Below, piece after piece: positions 29,041 through 41,400 of a stretch of 64,000 nt of DNA. This DNA comes from Homalodisca vitripennis (Eukaryota; Arthropoda; Insecta; Hemiptera; Cicadellidae). The DNA is taken from contig NW_025777932.1 in assembly GCF_021130785.1 (NCBI RefSeq), forward strand, positions 1 to 64,000, read 5' to 3'. The notes below the pieces were generated by a model. That model searched no databases. It had not been told where the DNA came from and worked only from the letters and a program-made list of their open reading frames with translations. Within the stretch, counting starts at the first letter, position 1, and every line of letters starts with the position of its first letter. Both the position numbers and the translations under genes were made by a program.

Positions 29041-30785
29041 ATGGCAGATGATAACGAACCGGAAGTTCCTGTAAAAAGAAGAAAAGTTGTTAAAAAGTGC
29101 GGTATAAGTGTAAAGTGATCAAAGAAGCAAGAGTGAAAGGTGAAAGTTACACAAACTGGAAAGGTAACAGAGTTGAAAGAAACTTAAAGGTGAAGACTGT
29201 AAGTGTTCGATGAAGTGTTTTGAAAGAGTAGGCGAAGGAAACATAAAAGAAATAAACTTTCGTTTTTATATTAATTTAATATACATTTTTATATAATTTT
29301 AATAAAAAAATTATAGTTTTCGATCTAAAAATGAACAAGATGCTTATCTACAAAGTCTAATTACAGTCCATGATATAGAGAGGCGTAGGCAAGTAAGTGC
29401 AAACAAACCCCAAGCCTAGGGCTCACAGCTACACATACAGAGTGCCTTGTAGCACTGGCTCTTACCCTGTGTGTAAGTAAGCTTTTATTGCCATGCATGG
29501 CATAAACCACAATGCGAGTACGACGTTTGTACAATCTATAGTCGATTTGGCAAGTCCCCAGTAGATCTTCGGGGTAAAAACCGCCCTGTTAATGCAAAAC
29601 CTGAAGTGAAACTTATATGTGACCATATTGAACAGTTCCCACTCAAAGTAGCACATTATACCAACCGAGAATATAAGTTTCTGAGTAAGAAGCTTAATGT
29701 ACATATAATGCATATGTTTAAGGAGCTACATCCTGATAGTGATATACCTATCTATTAAAAAATATTTAAAGACAGATTTAACTACAGCTTTGGGAGGCCT
29801 CAGGTTGATACCTGAGTCACATGTGAGGAGTTAGGAGTTAAGATTAAGAGTGGCAGGTTAAACGATGTAGCAAAGCGGGCGGCGATCGCTGAAAAAATCG
29901 TTCACTTGAGATGGAGCAAAAAATGTTTCTACTACCAAAATGAAAGAAGTTTTAGATTTTTGTCAAGGATTCAAATGACTCTGAAGGTATTTGCATAGAA
30001 TTCATGCAAAATCTTGAATTTCCCAAAATTCCTATTTAAGATATGTTTTATTTGAGAACTCTCACGGTGAATGTATTTTGTATTCACAGTTTGAAAACTG
30101 GATATACCAGGATATTTATGTATCATGAGGGTGCTGCAAAAAAGGAGCGAATGAAGTTGCTACATTTCTTTATCAGTACATTGAAGATTTGCCTAATGTG
30201 AAGAATTTGCATCTGTTCTCTGAGGGATATGAAGGGCATGTTAAGAACAATACCATCGTTCGAGCTCTGTTAGCTTTAGTGGACACAAACCATTTAGAAA
30301 TGATTGAGCAATACTTTCCGGTGCGGGGCCATTCATTTATGCCCTGCGATAAAGAATTTGCCGTAATAAAACTCAAAGTTAGAAAGGTTGACCGAACTTA
30401 CACAGTAAAGCAATATGTTGAACAGTTCATTACATCTAGTAACAATAATAAGTTTGCTGCTGTAATTCCAAAAACTGAAGACATCATAGAGTTTAAGAAG
30501 TGGTGGAAGCAATACTATATGGGTGTTGAACTTTCTACAGAGTAATATGGAAATACTCCCAAAGAAAGGAAAATCAAATTCCATGTAAGTAGATGTAGGC
30601 ACTTTCCATATTATGAGTCCGGTACTGTCAAGGCCCGTGAATACATCGACGGTCTTGATGCCCATACCTTCAAACTTGGGACAGTAGAGAATGTAGTGCT
30701 ACCTAGGGAAAAAGCCCACACTAGAGGTAATTTACCTTTAAAAATGCGTGACGTGAGAACCAGAGGGTTCTATCTGAGTATTTGA
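29041..30785 (+). pseudogene. decayed transposase-like protein (DUF7869-type family), left gene of the 4.5-kb transposon
   Basis: The start ATG at 29041 opens a basic Lys/Arg-rich N-terminus. It is followed in shifted frames by a C-x-C-x3-C-F zinc-binding segment near 29190-29225. A short intron (about 29262-29316, GT...AG) seems to separate the next segment. DTCVTCEEL and a charged helix lie near 29805-29910. The best-preserved part is 30120-30545: YHEGAAKKGANEVA, then LFSEGYEGHVKNN and YFPVRGHSFMPCDKEFAVIK, then the C-terminal FKKWWKQYY block. Arthropod transposon proteins of this group share the order 'Asp...N, GHS...D.(D/E)F', which looks like an RNase-H-like acidic core. Here the first Asp position reads Glu/Gly. 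Many stops and frameshifts show it is dead. The family name is from memory. Confidence 0.6.
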
Positions 30786-30977
30786 AAAATGTTCAGGAGA
30801 CTATTTTTAATGTTGCATTCTCTTTCTACCCCATACAAATTAAATATATCTGGTTATAACTGGATGGAATAGGTATATGAACTCATACTTAGCACAAATA
30901 TAATTTATTTATACAAAAATTACAAAACAGTTCGTATATATTTGTGTTCTTAAAAATGTTTACACTTAGATAGAACC

Positions 30978-32640
30978 TTATGGCTTTGTATGATATTTTT
31001 CTTTTGATTTCTCTATAGTTATATTTAAAAACGCATTGTAGTGTTCAACATCGACAGAAGGCCTCCACTTGTACATGTTTTTTAAATCATTAACCTTATC
31101 AGTTGACACAGAAGGCCTTGTTTTTGTTACCATTGGGTGCGGAAACCTGTGGGATGACACATTTCTTGTTGGTTTCTTTTTGAGGATTGCGGCATGATTC
31201 CATTCATTTTCACCATGGCTCAACTTATAAAAGACATGCAATAAGTTATTTTTATAAAATTGTAGCTGAGTTACTTTAGTGTATGGAACAGTTTTGTAAT
31301 CCATCCTTTTGGCCACTGTTTAAAAATCAAAAAAGTCGTTTTTCATCGTCTGTAGGACATGATATGGATTTCTTTTGTTTGATGACAGAAGAACTCTCAG
31401 TAGAGATAGGGGTGGCCAAACCTCGGATAAAGCCAAAACCTTTTCTATATTTGAGTGTATATTGTCTAACTCCTGAATGCAGGAGTAGCCAGGTGTAGAA
31501 TATTTCAAAATGATGGACTGAATTCTGTCGTTATCTTGAAGGAAAGATGCTACAGCAGAATAAATTAATGAGTTTCGGTTTTGTGGCACACAACTATCAG
31601 TCAAACAGATAATGTCTTTTGCTCCTGGATAAAGAGGACTTATTTTCTGCAAAAGTTTAACCACTGCGCTAGCGATATCATTTCCCGCACGACCACACAA
31701 ACCCTCATGCCATATTGCACAAAACCCATGCTTATTAGTACCATCTGACGCATGGGCTGTTTAGATTGTAAGTATTAAGCTTACGTTTTATAGAAAAAAA
31801 CAGCTAACATTGGCTCGAGGCAAAGAGATGATGTTTTGAAGGTCAAATCAAATTGCTAAGGTTTTCCTCTCTTTGTCTAACTTTCTTTCTTGCCCCATGA
31901 TGTTTTTTTTCAACAATGTGCGTTTCATATTTTTTGTTAAGCTCTGTCGTCAATCTGTTTTTCTTTTTCGCCATTGCAAATTCTTCGCATAAATATTCCT
32001 TTTTAATTAATGCCCTGCAGTATTGTGACACAACACGAGGGAAAGATTCTATATATTTTCTAATCACATCTTTATCACAATGTTTGATTCTGTCATTAGT
32101 TTTTTTACCTCTTTCATCACGTTTTTGGTGTGTTTGACATTTTGTCTTTCATGAAATGCACATTGTAGACTGTCTTTTGACTTTATACCCAAAGTTAAAA
32201 AAAAAACTTTTGCACACTCTTGTCTTTTCATTATTTACAAACAAAAAATAACTAAATGCAATGGAACTACATTGGGAGTTTTGTATTAAGAAGTGTTTTT
32301 TCCCATTCTCATCAAGGGTGTAGTAAACTTATCATTACAACATCCCTATCATCCTTTGATATTTTAGAAAAAACATTTGTATTTGCATCTGCAGTCCTTA
32401 TGCTCAATTGCTTACTTGGAATTGTTTTACCTGTAGTGCTTATGTATTCCTCTCCACGTTGGAGTTTGATTTTACGAAATACTCTTCTTCCAATTTTCAG
32501 GATTCCTATTCCTTTTTCTGGTAAACTTTCTTCTTTTCATGGGGGTTAGCTCTTCGGGCTCATTTTTCTGATTCTGACCCAAGCAAATATTCAGACCCAC
32601 TACTGTCTTCTGAATCATATTCAGTTTATAAATACTCCAT
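30978..32640 (-). pseudogene. decayed transposase-like protein, right gene of the 4.5-kb transposon
   Basis: Read leftwards from ATG at 32640, a Ser/Glu-rich N-terminus is followed by a basic block with NWKK near 32500. A Lys-rich segment with YIESFPRVVSQYCRA follows near 32000-32060. The core (31320-31700) has CGRAGNDIA, LTDSCVPQNRN, and a YSTPGYSCIQELDNIHSNIE block. The C-terminal segment (30978-31316) has FYKLSHGENEWNHAAI. The DSC..QN(R/K)N and G-S/Y...D..H blocks correspond to those of the convergent left gene but keep the Asp residues lost there. Several frameshifts separate the segments. The two genes are diverged relatives rather than a recent inverted duplication. Confidence 0.6.
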
Positions 32641-33180
32641 TTTCACTTTATAGTGCACTCAATAACTGTAATAGATCACTTATGAGTCAAATAATATGAA
32701 ACATAAACCTCAAAATACCTTGCTGTGTGAATATAGCAACTGTAACAACAACATCAGCTGCTTTCCAACTAAGTAAGCGTCAGATAGAACCATATGGTTC
32801 TCAGTGCTGCCAGCTTTATCCACATAGAACTAAATTGCCCTACTTATAATTTCCAAGATATACATAATTTGTAATAAAATGCACGGCTAACTGTTAGATA
32901 ATGTGCAATAACGTGCAATGTGCTGATAAAAATCAAAAATTCACGTTTACTTGAGAAACAACACATATCCAGTAGATGAAAAGATATTTAATTAAATATT
33001 AAAGCCATATGAAAAAGTTTTCAATTCATAGAATATGTATAATTGTAAGAAAGTTTTAATATAAATTAATTCCAAGCAAAAGTTTTCAAAGTTTCCTGAG
33101 CCAAATAGTTTTTTTTTTTTTTTAATTTCCCAAAAGTTTGATTTTATGGAGATGAGTTTGTTTCTCAAATAAGTGATTCA

Positions 33181-36100
33181 AATATTCAAAAAATCATAGC
33201 ATTAAAATAATGATATCAAGTCACTTTACATAAAAGATAATAAAATACTAAAACTAGTTTTATTGAACAGGACACATTGTTATCTACAGTGAACAGAAAC
33301 TATTATGAACGGAAAGGAATCAAATTTTAAATTTATATCCTGATATATTGGCAATAACATATCTTATTTAAATGATTAAATGAAATTCTAGTTGTTTCAA
33401 ACACTGCTATAGGTAATTTTCAATAAATATGCACCTCTAGTGTAGAAAGAGTAATGAGACTAATAAAATCCCATGTAGAAATCAAATTCAGCTAACAACT
33501 GAACAAAGTAATTAAAAAATAAAACAATCCGAATTTAATAACACGGCTTATAAAATAGTCGAATTGAAAGAAGGGGATGATGACAAAATATTTTGGTAAA
33601 TAGATGGAGTAAGAAGAAATTTTAAGACTTATTGTGAGATATAAAAAGGCAAACTATGTTGAATATTTATGTGTGTGAACCTTCCCACATTTCGTCCGAG
33701 GTTCCGAAGAGATCAACGAGTATTTTGTTACTACGGGTTACTGTATTGAACTACAAAATCAATGTGTAGATTTGTATAAAACAAACGAATCTGAGCGCGT
33801 CAGTTGTGACTAAAATTTTATGGAGTGTGACAAAGACAGAAATACAGGAGAATATATGTAGTATTACAGTTAGAACTTATATCATGTATAACAATATTTT
33901 ATTACAATATAATTATAAGCCCGTATCGTGTTTATACCATCACGAACGTAATACACTAGTCTTTAATATTTAATAAATTTCCAGCTTTACGGAATGAAGC
34001 AACAGTATTACCATATCGCATAGTGAAAACACCTTTTTCTGTTTCTAATCTGCGTCCCACTTTAAGATTGTTTCAGAAAGGGTCACTTTTTTGGAATCAG
34101 AGTCATTTTTCCCACACTGTAGTCCGGGTTCAAAAAAGAAAAATAGCACGACAACTGCAATTTTTCTACTTTGTAATGGCTTACTTAAACTAAGAGAAGA
34201 AATAACTAATTTCTATCATAGCGATGCTGGATTATTCAGATAGCTTTTATTTAATGGACCTTGAGATATTGTATACAGGTACGTTTTTTTATTCTTTTTT
34301 TCATGTGGTTTCTTAGATTGATTACTGTTTAGTGACTAGAAGACAAAAGGTAAACATCTGGACAGACCTCTCTTCGTATTTAAGCAAAGTTACTCATGTT
34401 CCACAAGAAAGTTTTCTCTGACCCGTTTTTTCATCTTATATGTCACAACCATGGGAACGAACCTAAAATTCTTGCCTTTAATAATATACTTAAGACACTA
34501 AAATAAACGTTGCTAATAAAGTTCAAAGAGTTGACATGATTATGGCCGTTCTAAGTATCGATATTAATACTTTACACGAGAGGGTTCAAAATTGTAGGAT
34601 TAAATCTTATTTAAGATAAATGTACTAGACTATCAATTCCTTGTAACCAAGCAAATAACATTCAAGGCAAATAAAAGTTAATTTAACCAACAACTCATGA
34701 TAAACAATACTGAGAATCCAGACTTGTTACAACTGTTAAAGTGAACGACTCCCACAAAACGTAGTACTCCGACTGATTAAGGTGCGTGTCCTCGATGTAA
34801 ATCAGGAAACGTGTGAGTGGCTCGGTAAATACTTGGGTCACGTACCAACAACGCCACAGCACCTCCACAATATATCGTCGTGTTGTATCGTGCCTAGCTG
34901 TGACACTGCCACGTACGGGTGTCACAACTGTCTTTCCACTACGATATGAAAGTACTCCAAAAAAACCATACTTCTAACATTTTTACACTATTGCATACAA
35001 GAATTTAATAAATATTCTCCAGTTAAAACTGAAATGACCTATAAGACCGATGTAATTTTCCGATGTGTAAAGTACATCTTGACTATTAAATGTTCTCCCA
35101 ATACTTAAATCTCTAAAAATAAAAATGCAATGTATATATTCCCAGAGAAGAAATTTCCCTATTTCATTTAACCTCATTACTACATTAAATAAAATAAAAT
35201 TTATGATATAATACACATGATATCATGCCATGTGAATTTAGCGTACAAGACTTAATTGAACCATATTAAATACATAAGTACCCATCGTTAGTAATAATTA
35301 GAACTGAAATGAAATGAAATTGTGTTGTGTAAACATTAGCCTCATAAATGTGGTCAAAAACGAGATAATGAGTGTACAAGTAAAAATTGATGAGGCTATT
35401 AATAATAAAATATATCTCTCCTTCTCCATATTTTTTTAAGAGGGGAGAAGCTTATACGCTTAGATTATGTAAATTAAGCGTACAAAGATCATAAAGAAGA
35501 GGGCGCGTAGCGGATTGAATTCTTACCATGTGCGATACATTTCGCTCAAAAAACACTAATTTTTTAAACATTAGGCATTGATTTATACAATTTAGACTAT
35601 TTATTAATGGTAATATGTAACTTCACATTAAACCATATGATAACACCTGCAAATATATACTATATAGAGTATAGCATGTTTGGATTGAAGAAAGGTTGAA
35701 TTTTTTAATTATAAACCATATATCATAACATAATCAGTCTTAGAATGATTCTATTAGATAAAGGTGTTTGCAAAAAAATTTATCAATTTTGTATATTCTG
35801 GAAATATTGCATATAAAGGTATTTTATAAGTATATTTCTTACTTTTGGAAAAGGTATTGATATTAATTAAAGAATAGGTTTATACTTATTTTAGTAACAT
35901 ATACAACATAAAAGGGGTAGCATTAAAAGTATTTATGCAAGAAACAACCTTTAAATTTTGTAGTTATGATATTAATGGAAAATAAAAATAATTTCTTTAG
36001 TACACACTTCTTCATTATTATATTCAGAAAACATTAAGCAGAAATTTGGCTTGTGTACTACTCATTTACTAAGTAGTATTTAAATTTTTAAATAATAATA

Positions 36101-38273
36101 CAAGATTAAAAATGAAAATATAAAGCTCCACAACGTTAAAATAATATCAAGAATTAAAAATAAAGGAAAAATATTTTCTTCAGATAACGAGGTAATATTC
36201 CTTACAATTTTTGATGGCGGTGCTTTAAACATCACTCTGAGGTAACTTAGAGTGATTATGAAGATTTTGTGCTGTTTCTCAGGACAGATTTTCTTATATT
36301 CCTTTCAATGGACCATAATGGGCCACTATCACGTATGAATAAAAAACGCAATTTTGTTTGATGTTACATATCATCTGTCAGATAAGTTATATTAAATTTT
36401 AGAAAACTATCTCTCTGTATCTTATTTCGTCTCGTTTTTTAAGTCGTTCTTCAAAAAAACTCCTACTGGAAATATGTCTAGAACCCTGACGTGATTAGAA
36501 ACACTTTTCACAGCAACTTTTATGTATATAGTGATTTATAAAATTCCAACCTCCTCACTCAATCCTGTGCCATCTCTTTAAGATTAATTTTTTAAAGTAA
36601 CCTTTTAGTAAGAAGCCAAACACTAAAATGTATGCTTCTAGGCATTTTTCGAGGTAAAATTTGCATAACTTAAGAAAGCGTCATCTCCCTGATTTGCTTT
36701 GTGTGGCTTATACATAAGGTTTTATAAGTAATATATTTAAATTATTTTTCTTTGTCAGAAACCCGTCTAAAACCCAACACTATAACACTATGGAGCACAC
36801 TTCTTTGGTTTATAAAATATTAATCAAAAATCGGTTCAGTAGTTTAGGAAAAACGTATGGAAAAACATGGAGACAGGTTGAATTGGATATTCTCTACCAT
36901 TTTCAAGTCCGTTAAAAATTTAAATAAATATTTACAGTATCTTTGAAAACAAATATCGCTATCAGTTATCACACAGCAATGCAGGCAGGTTACAGGGTCG
37001 GCATTATATTTCTTTGAGATACGATGCTCGTGATATTTGATCTGGTTGACAAATATCAATTTTAATTTTACTAAATGGCTGAGTAAAACAATAGAGTAAT
37101 TCCTGTTATAAAATTAAATTGAAATATATGTTCTATATACTACAGACGAATTTCTATAATGGTTACAATTGATATGATTTTTTATTAAGCCAGATAATCT
37201 GTTTTCATATATCAACATCATGTTGTAAAGATTAAATTGTTATCTTATTCCAATCGGAAATTTTCAATATCTGTTGTTGAAAAGCAATTTAACTTAAGAC
37301 CAATAGTTAGATTTTTAAAATAAATTAAAGTTTAGATATTTTTAGATTTACCAGATCTCCTTTACGTTTGAAGTTTATCATCAACAATTTGTATTACAAC
37401 AATGTTCTTGTTATTTTTGCTTCTTTCAAGTAATATTTTACTATTTTTAAACCGTAATTGTGGAAGTTTACTCTAAATTGAGTTTCTTTAAGGAAATCCG
37501 TATAGTTAAAAGGTTAGGTTTTCATTAAGGTTATTTTACTATCAGCGTTTTTTTTATGAGAGTCGTGCCTTCTTTCCCTATCTTACCAGCAAAATTGCGA
37601 CGTACGTTTGACATAAACTGGACCATATTGGGAGAAGGTTTTCCTTGTGTAGTGGGTGAAGTTTGTGGATCCCCTGAGAAACGAACGTTTCCCCATTTTC
37701 TTGAGCAAGGGCCTGAAAAATCTGAGTAGAACTTTCTTCTTTAATCTTGTCTTGCACTAACATTCCATGATTCTCCAAATTCAAAAATCGTCCAGATTTT
37801 TCCACGTCATTACCCCACCAGTTTATGCTTTTTAGTATCTACTAACCTCATTGTTACATCACAGAATTTATTTCTAAAACCCTTTTTTCTTTTCTATGCC
37901 ATTTTTCTCTTCAATTATATCGTACTTACTCGACAAGAATTCAAGTGATGCCTTTTTATGAATCTACTACTGGAATGATCTCTATGAGGTTGTAAATTTT
38001 ATTTGTTAAAGTTAAAAACCACTAATTTATTTTCTTGAAATATACTTAATTTTTCTTTCTCCTGCAGCGCAGATCTATTTACTGTGACCAGACTTACTGA
38101 TACCTTTCCGGGATAAGGATTTCATACTGCATTCGTCAAAGTGATAACCAAAATGACATAAGCTACAATGTGCGTAGTCACCTTCAATAGAAAGGCTAAC
38201 TTTATTCTTGCTACAATTTAAACTGACCTCGTGTCGTTCGGAATTTTAGGAAATTACTAAAGTTAGTTAGAAG

Positions 38274-38276
<3 letters not shown>
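33181..38276. other. AT-rich non-coding DNA
   Basis: No supported gene. ATCAAAAATCGGTTCAGTAG at about 36822 is a common word in insect interspersed repeats. Open frames at 34695-34925 and 37578-37805 (minus) have normal complexity but no recognisable family. Confidence 0.45.
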
Positions 38277-38327
<51 letters not shown>

Positions 38328-38457
38328 AACGTTTCTGGCTCTACATTAGTTTTTTATAATCTTAAAAACTATATATGTAATAGTTATTATTTATTATAGT
38401 TAATGGTTTTTCTTGTTTATAAGATTATAAAAACTAATATAGAGCCAAAAACGTTTA
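38277..38457. repeat. (TA)n microsatellite followed by a foldback inverted repeat
   Basis: A TA run (38277-38322) is followed by two ~40-bp arms. The left arm is at about 38327-38366 (AAACGTTTCTGGCTCTACAT) and the right arm at about 38417-38457 (its near-perfect complement, with AGAGCCAAAAACGTTT). They are separated by about 50 bp. The transcript of either strand would form a long hairpin. It may be a small foldback or MITE-like element, or a rearranged repeat end. Confidence 0.65.
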
Positions 38458-41400
38458 TTTTTATGTTACATTTTAATATAATGCATTATCAAAGAAGTAT
38501 TTCAGGTATACTAAACTTAATTATCTGAACTTTGAAAACTATTCTGATTATTTTATGGTAGAAAGAAATTAACTTAGCGACCACTAAACTTGAAAAAAAT
38601 AATTGTTAAAATAAGACATAAAATACTAATAATTGATTAAAGTAAATAATCGATTAATCTTGATAACTTCTGAATATTTTGACTTATAGCAAAATCATCT
38701 AGTTTTATCGAGTTCTCTTTCATATTATACTGCCATCAGCACATCAATATTTCATTTTTCCAAAATGATGTTCTCCCAGCCATGAAGGTGCCTGGTAATG
38801 ACAGCTGATGAGATAAACAATCTGACAGCTGACTATGACAGCCTTCGTGATGTAGTGTCTGACACAAAGCTGTGCGAGAAATGAAGCAGTTAATTGTATA
38901 CTTCTATAAAAACTATATAATAGAAATTTGGTCTTAGAATTTCCAAGTTACAAAAATGAATTTTAATATTTGATTATGGTTTATTTTTACACTCAAATAA
39001 ATAATAAATAATAGACTATGTGAGTAATGGACTGGGTCTCTAGTTATGGGTTACTGTTCTGTATAAATAATTAAAACTACAGGAAATTTAAGCATAAAAT
39101 GTACACAATTTTGTCTAATATTATATTTTAAATGTTATAAAACATCATTACTTTTTAACTTATTATATAATTATTGAATATTTAGTATTTAACAGTACTT
39201 TGCCTAACATCAAAACTGGATATAATATAATTTTTTGTATGCTCTAGAAGTCAAACTAATGTATTAATAAATAACTATTGAAATATTAATTAAAAACTAA
39301 TGAAACTTGGTTTTAATTTAATTTGTAATCTTATAATTCTTTTAATCAAGATTAGTAAGTATTACTATAAACACTTTTTAACGGTCGGACACCACTTGGG
39401 ACATACAGATAAATAAATATACATTTTTTAAGATTATATCTGTACGTTTTTTTTTATTTTTATTTATGAAATTCCGCTATTGAAAATTTAAAAAAATATA
39501 AATCTTATAATTTGTAATTTTTAGGTTAAATTATTAAAGTTATAGTGAATAATAACCTATTTTTATCTTTTACTGACGCTGAAACAATGGAACAGGCCTC
39601 ATATTATCTTACCATTTACAGTAGCCTATTTAACAGCTGTGGTCAGAATTTATATTAATATAGCGTAAATATGGAAGACAATAGCAATAAATAGGAAACT
39701 AGCACTAGTGATAGGAAACAGTTAAATTCCTCATTGCACTCAGTTAAAAAAGAATCCTTGCACTTACATTTGGGAGTGGGTGATATTCAGGAGAGTAAGG
39801 TTTGGCGTTGGGCCGCCTCTAAGGAGGTACACAGAGGGTCATGTCACCTTAGAATAACGTAGGTTAACTCTGATCTAGCCTTTGTAGTCAAAGCGGGTAG
39901 GTGACAGCCCTCCCTACACTGTCAAGGCTAGTAACAATAGAGACACATTCCAATAGTCATCTTCAACTCCAAATTAAACCTATCGATCCATCCTTCTATC
40001 CCAATGCCTCGACATATGCGTTTAGCTATGTAACGCTCCTGCTCATCCACAGGGGTGTCCAGATATACGTCACATATTGAGAAACATTGATTTCTGCTTT
40101 ACACAGTGCAGATAGAACTGGACAGTATAAACCAGCCTGAAGTTATAACAAATACATGCATTTTTGGAATATGTGCTAGTTTTTCAATAAAATATGGAAA
40201 ACTGTGAAATAGCTAAATTTTATTTTTATTGTATCAGTAAAAACTAATCCACCTTAACAAAGAACACCTAGATCGTTACCCATTCATAAGTTCTTTACAA
40301 AAGAACACTACTCAACATTCTACATAAAACTATATAGACCATATGATTTTTGAGATACTGAAAAAAATAAAATAAAAATAAAATACTGGAGAATAAAATG
40401 AAAGGTACGTTCAGCTAACAGTTCGTACATACAGTTTATATGTACATACATACATTATATACAAGTACATAATAAGTTAAGAAAAGTTTTATTAATAACA
40501 TTAGATGAAGTTTTTAGATAGTCCAAGATTTTTAACAGACTAAAAAAGTCTAATTCCAACAGACTTGATTAAATTATTTAAAACTATGAATGTAAAGAAA
40601 GTAAGCGCTACGAAGTCAATATTCTACATTACAAGTATATAAAGTTTTAAAGCACATTCTGCAAACTTAGTTGTTACTCTACAATTAGTTGTACTTGTAC
40701 ACATTGATCATTGTAATTTAATTTAGATGTGGTTATTCTCCCACTCATAATGTACATAACTGTTGTTCTTGGTTCATTGTCATATGTATAGGTTGATATT
40801 GATGAATAAAACTATTTCACACCGGAATATTTAAATCTCATTATGATACCATAATCATACGCCACATATAACAATAGATTCCCGCAGAGGGCTAATGTAA
40901 GCCAGTGAGCGTGTTTTAATACTCCCTCATCACCGCATCTACGCGTGGTATCTGGAATCGAGACTATTGGATTACTAAGCAAGCACGTGTTTCAATCAGA
41001 CTGGACAAGAATAGCGAGTACGTGAAGTAAAACCTAGCATTGTCAGTACTGATAACCCTTAATAGATGATTATTGTAATCCTTTGAAATATATTTTCATT
41101 ATAAACTTACTTTACTACATTTCTGTCTATTACTTAAAATATATACTATTTATATAAACAGTGTGAATTAATAATTTATTTTCTCCTGTATCGAAAACAG
41201 TAAAAATAAAATTTTTTACGAAAATAAACCGTTAGTTGTCACCTATAGTGTAATGAGGCCAAATTATACTATTGCAAATAGTTGTTAATATTTTGTTCAT
41301 TACTACAGTACTCACGTGAAGCACTGAAATACACGTCTATTTATGGCAACTGCTTCCACAAAAGATACGAAAATTTATGGCTAAAAATTTATGAAATATC

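Larger units (their letters stand above)
28699..33180. mobile_element. 4.5-kb DNA transposon with two convergent transposase-like genes
   Basis: The ends are inverted copies: TGAATCACTTATTTGAGAAA at 28699 and its complement ending at 33180, with the match continuing imperfectly for about 15 more bases (CTTCTCCA versus CATCTCCA). The motif TTGAGAAACAACAC recurs inside both ends in both orientations (28786, 28847, 28873-28887 inverted, 32950-32964, 33160 inverted). This is typical of subterminal transposase-binding repeats. Inside are a plus-strand gene (29041-30785) and a minus-strand gene (30978-32640) of the same protein superfamily, tail to tail. A target duplication was not clear by eye. 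Confidence 0.7.

Noticed and set aside
34695..34925. 76-codon minus frame in a GC-richer patch
   Set aside because: No domain, no splice context and no start motif.
37578..37805. 75-codon minus frame of normal complexity
   Set aside because: No recognisable family. A second frame over the same DNA looks equally protein-like, so no coding claim is made.
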